In this document: positions 44,440 to 53,329 of the stretch, piece after piece | Position numbering within the stretch: the first letter of the stretch is position 1 | Layout: every line of letters begins with the position of its first letter | NCBI RefSeq assembly: GCF_030272615.1 | Contig: NC_081412.1 | Span: 696,826,083 to 696,890,082 of the forward strand | Direction of reading: 5' to 3' | DNA: 64,000 nt | Origin: Cryptomeria japonica | Taxonomy: Eukaryota; Streptophyta; Pinopsida; Cupressales; Cupressaceae | Notes under the pieces: model-generated | Told to the model about the DNA's origin: nothing | Databases searched by the model: none | Seen by the model: the letters and a program-made list of their open reading frames with translations, nothing else | Program-made: the position numbers and the translations under genes

Positions 44440-44552
44440 CTGCGCCTGTGTCAAGGAACCTGTGCTTGTGTCATGTAACCTATGCTTGTGTACCCTACAC
44501 AAGTGCAGAAAACCTCACACAAGTGCAGGATTCACCCTACACAAGCACAGAA
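44440..44552. repeat. Intron phrases of the antisense gene, both orientations
   Basis: TGCGCCTGTGT, TGTGCTTGTGT and ATGCTTGTGT occur on the plus strand, then ACACAAGTGCAG, ACACAAGTGCAG and ACACAAGCACAG in inverse orientation. The two halves meet at TTGTGTACCCTACACAAG, so the block can fold into a long hairpin. The same phrases are in the 5' leader at 35402-35500. Confidence 0.75.
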
Positions 44553-44643
44553 GTCACTTTCTGCATCCCCTGTGGGCCCCGCAATGTCCCACAAGCTAGT
44601 CAAAATTCATGAAATTGAAAATATGGGTTTTTGAGATACATAC

Positions 44644-44721
44644 CGCTGCTCCTGCGTCATCTGATCGTCTGAATGTGCATACATGTTCTCCAAGGTGATC
44701 CACCATGGGAATGTTCCCCAT
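44644..44721 (-). pseudogene. Candidate first exon of family B antisense PMD gene
   Basis: ATG at 44721 on the minus strand gives 26 codons, MGNIPMVDHLGEHVCTFRRS then DDAGAA, ending at a donor GCGGTATGT. A TATA-like box (minus-strand TATAAAT) lies at 44804-44810. The exon ends in phase 0. The likely acceptor is near 44323 (ATGAG before GAAATG), which joins in frame to the PMD exon. The intron of about 320 bases contains the TGYRCYTRTGT phrases. The exon-intron model is inferred, but matches the layout in the family A copy. Confidence 0.5.
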
Positions 44722-44803
44722 CTCTCTGTAAATGTCCTTGTCTAGAGCAACAAATTCTCCTCTTGGGCTAGTGCAAATGAGCTCTTTTCAATCTCTTGGT
44801 CTC

Positions 44804-44810
44804 ATTTATA
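44804..44810 (-). promoter_or_regulatory. TATA-like box of family B antisense gene
   Basis: The minus strand reads CTATAAATGAG about 85 bases before the candidate start codon, inside the element and close to the 3' LTR. Confidence 0.4.
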
Positions 44811-45071
44811 GATCTTTGTCAGTGCATAGATGGATGTGCACCCTCTCCATCTCATGCTGGTCATGGTCTTTTGCTCCATCAATTGCTTGTCCTTCATGCA
44901 TCCGGTATCCGATTGTCAATCCGTTCGATCCTATCATTTTTTATCGATCAGTTGGCCTATTTTCTGTATGTTTCTGGCCAATTCCTCGAGGGGGCATGCA
45001 TATGTCATTGTTATTGTCTGGGGCATTTTCATTATTGTTCTTTGAAACAACACTTAAAATCACATTGTCTC

Positions 45072-45085
45072 AAAGAGGGGCAAAA
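45072..45085 (+). promoter_or_regulatory. Family B polypurine tract
   Basis: AAAGAGGGGCAAAA directly precedes the 3' LTR. It is identical to the family A tract at 28230-28244 (minus strand). Confidence 0.88.
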
Positions 45086-46459
45086 TGTAGACACCTAAAA
45101 ATGGTCAACGCTTGCGGAGTCATACTTTAACATTTGCGCATTGCCTCATTTTAGGTTTTTGCATCGCATTAACATTTCTCCTATGTCATGCACTTGGTTT
45201 TTATCATTTGCAAGCATTGAGTCCTTCTTCTACATTCTTCATCTGTCTTGCTTTCAAATTTGGTCTTGTCGATAACAATATTTGATCGATTTTATCCTAT
45301 CATATCAATTTGTTTGCTCATTTGTCATCATTTTGGACGTCGTCAATCCTAATTAGGGTTTTGTCCTCTTATCTATCTTATCATTTGGCAATCGATTTAT
45401 CATTGATCGTTGTTATGTTCGATCTTGTCATTTTGCGATCGATTTGTCATCGATCATTGTCTATCTCAATTATGTCAATTTGGATCAATTAGTCATTGTT
45501 CCTCGTCAATTGTTGCCTTTATCTCAATCAAATCATTTATCAGCATTGGTCCTTTGTCAGTCAGAATCATGATCATAATCGAATCAACATCAATTATCTT
45601 TCATCAAGACCTAATTGTCATTCTTGCATTGTTAATTCATCTTTTAGGGTTTCATGATTTAATCATTTAACCTTGTTTGTCATTTCTCTCTCTAGGATTA
45701 ATAAATTATTTATTTATCCCAAGTCTTCTCATCGCAATTAAATGTTCATTTAATTGGCTAATTATTCCTCTTTTTGTGAATTAATTAATAAATGACAAAT
45801 TATTAATTAATTTACCTAATTCCTAATTTTCTAATTTTCTATTTTTCTAATTCCTAATTTCAATTCTCTCCTATTTTTCTCCTAATTTCATGGGAATGAC
45901 ATAGAAATTTTTCATAATTTGTCATAATTGACAATCAATCAATTCTTGACATAGAAATTTGTCATAAATTGTCATCAATTATCAATCAATCAAATTTTGA
46001 ATAGAAAGTGCATAATTTGTCATAAATTGTCATAATTGACATTTTTGATTTGCAATTTCTATTTGAATTGAATCATGCTAATTTGATCCATCTCTCCAAT
46101 TTGTCTATAAATTGGATGAATTTCTTCAATCCCAACTAATGAGAATGAGAATAATCACTGTTTCGAATCAATCACGCTTCGAGTACTCTTGAACAATCAT
46201 CTTGTCTACTTGCTTTCATATCATGATCATGCACTAGTAGGTGAGATCCACAACAAAGCTATTTGGAGAAGAAAGAAGGACAATGGAGCTGCATGAAGGA
46301 AACATTTAGATCTACATTTGGTTTGCATAGTCTTTAGTTTTGAATGTTTCATTTTCATGTCTTTATTGAGTGTGTTTAGGATAGATCATTGCAATGAGTT
46401 TTCATGATTGAACTAGTTTAATATTACTTGCTTTGATGATTTCCAATTTCCTAGCTACA
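45086..46459 (+). repeat. Family B 3' LTR
   Basis: 1374 bp, the same length as the 5' LTR, followed by CTAAC (46460-46464). Differences from the 5' LTR cluster in the first 400 bp, and several are G-to-A or C-to-T changes at CG or CNG sites. Confidence 0.93.
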
Positions 46460-48527
46460 CTAACAACCTATTAGCATGGCCTAAAGACAAAAAGAAGGCA
46501 AAATTGGACATTGTGACAGTCCAAGATGTACCAACAGAAACCATTACTACTCCTGTTACTAATGTGAAAGGAAAGAAAGAGAAGTCTGAAGAAGCACCTC
46601 CAGTGATAAAGACTACAAGGGTGACTCAGAGTGTCCTAACCAAGAAGGAACCAACACCTAAGGTATATGAAAAGAAGGAGAAAGTTACATAAAAGAGAGG
46701 CAAAAAGTTAATTTTGCAAGCAGAGTCTGGGGGTATTGATACTGATGAAGAACCAAAGAAAGCTACCAGTTGAGTAGCAAAGACAGTAAAGGAAGTGAAA
46801 AAGGCAACTACACCTATTGATATAGCTACTTACAAACTTGATAGTCATTTTTAAAGAACAATGAATACACTAGGGAGGAATAGGTTTGACAATGTCAAAA
46901 AGAATATATTGATTCCTTCACTGAAGATAAGAAGAAGCAAGTCATTCAACAGGTAATTACTCATTTGTGTCATTACAGTAGATTTCCGCATGATCTGGAA
47001 AAGGTTATTTCAATCTCTTTGTATAATATTCTTTTCGATAAATTGGAGGAAGCTATAAAATTGGAAAAATAAATTATTGATGAAATATTTGTACAATATT
47101 TTCCCAATTTATCTACAGATGGAATTAGTGCTTTAGTTAATCAGTACAAAGCACATTTTGCTTTTAAAGAAAGAAGATTGAAGCTTCTTAATAATAAAAG
47201 GGCAATTATTGAAATTGAGACACATCACATAGCCTGTGCAATAAAAAAGATGGAATAACTCATCGATTCCTCTAAGAATAAGGATAATGTTGTCGATGTT
47301 GTCAACAGACTAGAAATGGATGAAGAAGAAATTGTTCAAGTAGATGTTGTCTATCCTATCAAGGATGACACCAATATTCATGCTATAGATGATGTTTAGG
47401 ATTCAATTGATCTATCTGGAGACAACACTGCACCAGATATGGAGCCCCCTACAATCACTGATGTACAGGTTACTTTAGTTGATCAACTGAAAACTCAACT
47501 AAAAGTGGACAATCTACCAAAAATAGAACAACCGGAGAAACCCCAATCTCCATCGGATATTAAAGATAATAAGGAGTCTTCTGAAAAATTTGTCACATAG
47601 GTCTCTGAAAAGGAAACAAAGAAGGATACAAAGAAAGCAATCATCAAGGTTGTATCCTTTGAACTAGCAAAGCAAAAGCAACTTGATGAGGATGATGATG
47701 ATTCTTTAATTATTTTAGGACCTATTGATATGAACACCATGAGCGCATTGGAAATGATGAAGATTGCAAGTGTCATGCAATCTAGAGCGCATAAGAAGAG
47801 ATGGAAAGAGCAAGTTGAAACAATTCAAGCTGTAGTAGATATTTTATCTAGTCTGCCACTAGAAACATCTATAGCACATCTACCTACACCAATTGACAAA
47901 CTTGGTTAGTTAGTTGCAGATGCATATGATCAAATCAAGTCACTAGAATATGCTCCTCAACTCTATGTTGAAAAGAGTCACAAGAAGAAGCATGGAGAAA
48001 AACTGGCCAAGGATATTGATAGTGGAAAAATGGCTCTGTCACACAATAAAGATTTGTTGAGCAATGCTATTGAAATGGGAGGAAAGTTTATTGCTTCCAC
48101 CTCTAATGTTTCTTTCTTTTATTTTGACATTTTAAAAAAGCGTACATAAACAAAGCTAGAGTTTGAAGGAGTATGCAATGCATATGCTCCTCTTAAGGAT
48201 TCTCTATTTTCTTTTACCAAATCTATAGAAAATTTGCATAACAGGTTGGATATATATGATAATGAGAAGGCAAACGGACTCAGGTCTCTAAAGGAACTCA
48301 AGAGTCTACTCACATCACAAGTAGACATACTCCAAAGAGCCTACTCAAATGTAGAAGCTATCCTTGCAACTCCTGAAACCTGCACATTGGATTCCATGGA
48401 AGAATTATGTTCACAGCTGATGTCTACATTCAAGTACACTAAGAATGTGTTGGATTCATGGACAAATGCTTTGTCACAATTGAAGAAGAGCTACAATGCT
48501 ATTTTCATGAGACTGGCGAATGCATGA
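46460..48527 (+). pseudogene. Unknown TE-borne protein, piece 3
   Basis: It continues piece 2 as NLLAWPKDKKKAKLDIVTVQ and VTNVKGKKEKSEEAPPVIKT. After one frame change near 46880 it runs for about 550 codons with few stops: VISISLYNILFDKLEEAIKL, HFAFKERRLKLLNNKRAIIE, MEPPTITDVQVTLVDQL, FELAKQKQLDEDDDDSLIIL and MSALEMMKIASVMQSRAHKK. The C-terminal 97 codons (48234-48527) are open and helical (LRSLKELKSLLTSQVDILQR). It is rich in Lys, Asp and Glu, with probable coiled coils. No known domain recognised. With pieces 1 and 2 the ancestral product was roughly 850 residues. It lies where pol should be in the second copia-type element. Confidence 0.5.
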
Positions 48528-48579
48528 ACTTTGATTCAAGTTTTTCAGTTATTATTGTATATGTTAAACACTTTGGTAC

Positions 48580-49991
48580 TATAGACATATAAAAATGACC
48601 ATATTCTTGAATGAATATTTTATGTTCATTCCTCTGTTTAATTAAATCACTCACATTCCTCTATTTAAATTAAGTAAATTACTCAATTTATTTAAATTAA
48701 ATTCACTAAACCTCTTTTACCATTTAATGAAATAAATCATTTTATTCAATTAAATCCCTTCTATTCACTTTTTAATTAAATTCAAATTTAATTAATTAGT
48801 TTATCCTAAAATTGAATAAATATAATTTATTCAATCTCTCAAATTGCAACCAAATTGAATTAAATTAACTTTATTTCAATTAAATCCTATTATCTCTCCA
48901 TCCACTTGCAAAATCCTACATCTCCCACTTGCCTCCTAACCCCTATTCCTAACCCCCTTCTAGACTCTTCTAATCACTTCTAAATTAGCCTAACCCATCT
49001 CCTAAATATTGTCACATCCCTAAGCAAGGGGAAGTCACTTCTCAAAACCTCAAAGTCTTTGAAAACCCTTAAAGGCTTCAACAACTTAACTTTGAAAGTC
49101 TCCCAAACCATTAATGGTTAACTCAACCCTCCAGCATGATTAAAGAATTTCTCTTAACTCAACCTCCATGTAACCCAAGGGTCTCATCAAGCATTTATTG
49201 CTTTGACCATGGTTATTCCTTAATCCTTTGTACAAGAGTTTATCCTTTGGGTAAAATCTTTATCCAATGGGTAATCCTAACCTAACCTTAACACTTACCT
49301 CCTAGGGTAACCATGAGGTCTTCTCAAGCATTTAATGCTTCTTACATCTCCTCTCAACCAACCCTATGTTGCCAATTGTCACCATTTCATTGCTGAAAAT
49401 TGTGAACATGGATTGAGCAACTTTCAAACTCAACCCTTGATTATCTCTTTCAATCCTGGCCATCCATTGCCCTATTTTTGCTATAAATAGAGCTCTCATT
49501 CCTCCATTTTCATATATGCAAGCTCTTAGTATCATATTTATGCTCAATTTTATCACATTTAGTCTCTCTCTTTGCAAATAAGAATTAATCTAATAATCAT
49601 TTTAGATTGCTTCTTTTATCAATAGTTTAACCACATAATTAGTATATCATGTTAGGATAGCATCATTACTAATCTTGTCATCTTATAATCTAGTTCATTT
49701 CATTTGTAAGATCATGCATAGATAGGTTGCATTTTCATGTTAAAATCAATCAAAGCATCCCTCATTCTTACATTTGTCATCCCTAAACCACTTTACTCAG
49801 TGATCTGAGAGTAGAGAAATTGGTTTGAGGGACCTTGTGAGATAGAGAACCATGGAACCAACGTTGGAAAGCTGAGTCATCCTTCATGACTCCATAGCTT
49901 GTACCAAGAAGTCCTGTGGGTGTGTGGACAAGTCTCTTTGGGCTTCATTTTTCACATTTTAAGTTCCATTGACCCGCTTTTCTCGCATACA
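48580..49991 (+). repeat. Family A 5' LTR
   Basis: 1412 bp, from TATAGACATATAAAAATGAC (TG decayed to TA) to TCTCGCATACA. It matches the copies at 26777-28229 (reverse) and 32327-33798. A TATA box, CTATAAATAGAGCTC, starts at 49481. The first part is built from AATTAAAT-type A/T blocks. Confidence 0.9.
49482..49489 (+). promoter_or_regulatory. TATA box in family A 5' LTR
   Basis: TATAAATA followed by GAGCTC is conserved in all three family A LTRs of this window (27269-27276 reverse, 33260-33267 and here). It is the likely core promoter. Confidence 0.6.
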
Positions 49992-49995
49992 TTTC

Positions 49996-50014
49996 TGGCG
50001 CCCACCGTGGGGCC
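49996..50014 (+). promoter_or_regulatory. Family A primer binding site
   Basis: TGGCGCCCACCGTGGGGCC begins 4 bases after the LTR end. The TGGCGCC start is common in plant gypsy elements. The exact tRNA was not determined. Confidence 0.7.
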
Positions 50015-50093
50015 CCACCGCATATATCAAATTGGTTTTTGAATTTAACCCCTTTTGCAGGTACGCGGGAAACAAGAATCAGTGCTTGGGAAA

Positions 50094-50360
50094 CATTCCC
50101 TGGCACATCTGGTTAATAGTCTAGCGCATCACACTTACTGTTTAGCGTGTGGGGTCTATTCTATAGCACTTGAAGTCTTTACCTTAGCGCATCATTCTCA
50201 TTAATATTTCTTGTAGGTCTCGGTGTGGAAGAAACACAGAGCAGCACCTCTGAAACACAGAGTGGCACATCTGAAACATAGTTTAGCGCATCAGGCCTAT
50301 CAGATAGTGCATCCGACTTATATTGTAGCGCATACAATTTGTTCTATAGCGCATCATAGA
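50094..50360 (+). repeat. Leader TAGCGCAT phrases, first cluster
   Basis: About ten copies of TAGCGCATC/TAGCRYRTC-type phrases lie just downstream of the primer binding site. They are the same phrase family as at 28832-29280 and 51850-52240. Confidence 0.75.
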
Positions 50361-51023
50361 CAGAGGCAAAAAAACTAAAATTTGTAACCGAGTGTAAAAT
50401 TAGCCTTGTAGAAGTCCACAAGATCCAAAAAAATTTCTAACAGTTTGGTTGACATTTTGCAGAATTTTTGACGATTTCTTGCAGGTTTGGGAGCTCATTT
50501 TTTTGTTTGTTTAGGAGATAAGGATTTAAAATACTTTGAATTTTTGTTACTAAGTTAGTTAAAAGGTTTGAAATTTTTTAATATTCTTATTTAAAAAGCT
50601 AAAATTGAACTCACTTTTATTTTGGGCAATGCTTTTCTAGGAGACAATTTCCCAATTTGGGCTCTAAAAAGAACAACACAAATTTTCATTTTTGCAAAAT
50701 CAAAGGGCTTAAAAAGAATTTCACCATCCTTTGGTGTATAAAAGGATCCATTTTAGGTTTTAGCAAGGTAAAGAATCACACAAGGTCCAAAAGTCATTTG
50801 CAACCAAAGAGGGAAGATCTTCGCCTTTGGATCGATTTATTTTGTTGACAAAACATCGGATTTACTTTGTTGACCCTTTCTTTTCAATAAATCAGAAAAT
50901 CATTGCCATGAAAGGTTAAAATAAACACCATGTTTTTGTGGAGAAACATCTCCATATAGATTTTAAAAAATCACTGAATTAAAAGGATAAAAAGAACAAC
51001 TTGATTGCCTTGTCTCAAAAGTA

Positions 51024-51320
51024 GAAGGTATATGCTCTCCCCTTAATTGGGTGATCAAAAAGACAGACTACTCTTACGCTTTCAATCATTTAAAGCATTT
51101 ACATCCTTTAGCAGGCCTGTCCTCCCGAGGGGTTGAAAAAATCTTAAAGCCATTTATGGCCAGTGTGAGGGGAATGACCTAAGTGGGAAATGACTTTGAC
51201 GCCAAGTGTTCCAACCCACTATAATCAAAAGTGGAAAGTGACGAAATTCCTTTTCAACGGTTGCGCACAACGATTAGCCTTCCCCCAGTATCCTTGAGAT
51301 ACGTAAAGCCTTTGTGCTAA
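51024..51320 (+). other. Leader block conserved with family B (A copy)
   Basis: TATATGCTCTC, TTGGGTGATCAAAAA, GGCCTGTCCTCCCG, GGGAATGACCTAAGTG and CAACCCACTATAA occur in the same order and with similar spacing as in family B at 35815-36130. Non-coding, probably a functional RNA segment (inference). Confidence 0.55.
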
Positions 51321-51557
51321 AGGTTGGGAAGCCTCCTGAGGGAGTTTATGACTGACGGCCGAACAAGAAGCCTGATTACGAACCTTAGCAAATAGAAACC
51401 TTGAGCTGGGTCAGTAACCAGACATTTGTAATATCATAGTGCAAGGGTGGGGAAGAATCCACCCCCAAGATTACTCACCATATATCTCCCAAGATAACTA
51501 CTCAATTGTGAAGCAATTCACTTTGAGTTAAATTCTAGCAAAAGGCAAAAAAATGGG

Positions 51558-51573
51558 CACCCCCTAGGGGGTG
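51558..51573. other. Perfect 16-base palindrome
   Basis: CACCCCCTAGGGGGTG is self-complementary across all 16 bases, in the leader of the family A element. In a retroelement RNA this could form a hairpin or a kissing dimer contact. No function is shown. Confidence 0.7.
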
Positions 51574-51849
51574 ACACGACTGTTTGAGCTGACGGAGTAT
51601 CAAGACTAGTGGGCTATGGTATTATTTATGACCCTTGAATAAAGAGTCTTTTTGAAGTGTATTCTTTGTAACCAAACCTGTTGAAACATTAGGGATTTGA
51701 ACACATCCTCGCAGAATATACACTTATTGTTTAGATTAGGCAAAATGGTTATGTATTTTATGTTGTGTTTGCATTTATTACTTCAAAAAATCATCCATCA
51801 ACATTAAAAACTTAAAACAAAACACCCAAAATCATAGAAAACAATCCAA

Positions 51850-52240
51850 CCAGGGTAGTTTAGCGCTTAAGAGAAACATCTTAGCGCATATCAATCATAT
51901 CTTAGCATGTCAAGTCTTATGCTTGGCACGTCAAGTATTCACAATAGCGCTTCACAAAAATTTAGAAATAGTCAGAAACAGTTAGCACGTCCGAAAAATA
52001 GCCTAGCGCGTTCAAGTATCAGCTTAGCGCGTAGGAGTCAAACACTAGCGCATAGGGTTTATCAGTTAGCGTGTGGAAGACCCATACTAGCGCATGATCT
52101 TATGAGAAAAACAGAAAACAAAATTAAACAGTCTTAACCAGTTAGCACATAGACCGGGATAGCTTAGCGCGTGGGGTATTTCCCTTAGCGCTTTAAGAAA
52201 CTTTTGTAGTGCATAGGGTCTCTGCTTTAGTGCGTAATCA
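51850..52240 (+). repeat. Leader TAGCGCAT phrases, second cluster
   Basis: About 16 copies of TAGCGCGT/TAGCGCAT/TAGCRCRT are spaced by 10 to 25 bases of unrelated sequence, ending near 52233. Spacers differ in length and sequence, so the spacing is irregular. Confidence 0.78.
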
Positions 52241-52434
52241 AAACCAGAAAAAAAACAGGGGGCGGAACAGAGATAAATTTGGAAAATTTTGAAAACTTTT
52301 TTGAAAACCTCCTTTCATCAGCTTCATTTTTGTCAAAACAAAGTATCAAAAACAAAACATTAAAAGCTATTTCTAGGGCAAATTTCATATCAAACAAGGT
52401 TGTCCGAAATCCAAAACTGGTTGCACGATAAACA

Positions 52435-52626
52435 TATCTATAAATAAGAGAGCATTTCTAGATTCGATTGTGTGAAAGATTTTTGCATCAACGTTTCGGA
52501 TCACACTCCGTGATCCATCATCAGGATGAAAAGAGTCAAATAATGGATCATGGAGTGTGATCCGAAACATTGATGCAAAAAGATTTCACACAATCGAATC
52601 CAGAAATGCTCTCTTGTTTATATGGA
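52435..52626. repeat. Long foldback with hammerhead-ribozyme-like core
   Basis: Two arms of about 84 bases (52435-52518 and 52543-52626) are near-perfect inverted repeats around a 24-base loop. Read on the minus strand, CTGATGA (52524-52518) is followed by a perfect 7-bp stem GGATCAC/GTGATCC with a 5-base loop, then GAAAC (52497-52493) and GTTGATGC. CUGAUGA, stem, GAAA is the conserved hammerhead core. Such cores followed by GAAACGTTG occur in Penelope-like elements, a family reported in conifers (Dryad), and I infer a relic of that type here. The second arm lacks CTGATGA. Confidence 0.6.
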
Positions 52627-52923
52627 GGATTGTGGGAATCTCTTAGAATTGAAACATATCTATCCTATCAAAATCAGGAAATATCATCGCAAGTGATGAA
52701 TAGGTCCTTTATTATCTCACGGATTTTATCCCAAACACACTTGTTCAAAACCTCAAGTTGTCAAATCAAGTTTCCACATCGGGAAAATTTATCCATATCA
52801 TTTGGCACACTTTGTCGTGAGGGGGCATCTAAACCTTCACTTTGATAAAGTAAAACTTGAAGTCTTCAAAACAAGATAAAATGAATCCAAAACAATTCAA
52901 AGGAAACCATTAATCACTTATGC

Positions 52924-53268
52924 ATGACAAATCCTCATATTTTGAGAAGAAAGAATATTTTTCGTAACACCACGTTGAAGAAACAACAACTAAGTTTTTC
53001 CAAATCTGTCAAAAGAAATAATTTTTTATACATCAATCGTCAACTCTTTAAATCTCATCAAACATTTCTTCACCATGTCAAACTTTATGTCCAGAACAAA
53101 TCCAACGAATTTGACAAGGATCCTTTGAAGACTAGGGCGTATTGTCAAAAATCCGCATTTAGTCAAATCATAAACCGTGGAGGAAAGATCAATCCAACAT
53201 TCTTTCCTGAAGACTGCATCACTTATAACTTCCCAAGGTTACCACCACCAACTCCCAAATATTTCTAA
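52924..53268 (+). CDS. Short open reading frame upstream of gag, uncertain
   Basis: 114 codons, basic (MTNPHILRRKNIFRNTTLKK, ending LPPPTPKYF). It lies between the foldback and the gag start in the leader of the family A element. No family recognised and no strong start context. It could be a leader peptide, the degenerate N-terminus of gag, or a chance frame. Kept because it is the only long frame in this stretch and runs in the sense direction. Confidence 0.25.
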   Translation: MTNPHILRRKNIFRNTTLKKQQLSFSKSVKRNNFLYINRQLFKSHQTFLHHVKLYVQNKSNEFDKDPLKTRAYCQKSAFSQIINRGGKINPTFFPEDCITYNFPRLPPPTPKYF

Positions 53269-53329
53269 AATGCCTATTGTCACTCGCTCTCAATAAAGAA
53301 AACAAAGCGAGGCACAAGCAGAACCCAGT

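Larger units (their letters stand above)
33904..46459 (+). mobile_element. Family B: 12.6-kb non-autonomous LTR retrotransposon with antisense PMD gene
   Basis: The two LTRs are of equal length (1374 bp; 33904-35277 and 45086-46459) and CTAAC flanks both sides. A primer binding site follows the 5' LTR, and AAAGAGGGGCAAAA abuts the 3' LTR. Between them lie a leader, a Pro/Gln/Ser-rich sense reading frame, a spacer with A-rich repeats, and a PMD gene on the opposite strand. There is no RT, RNase H, integrase or recognisable protease, so movement needed proteins in trans. The LTR start TGTAGACA and the purine tract match family A, pointing to that family as a possible helper. LTR differences of a few percent by eye indicate a moderately old insertion. 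Confidence 0.93.
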
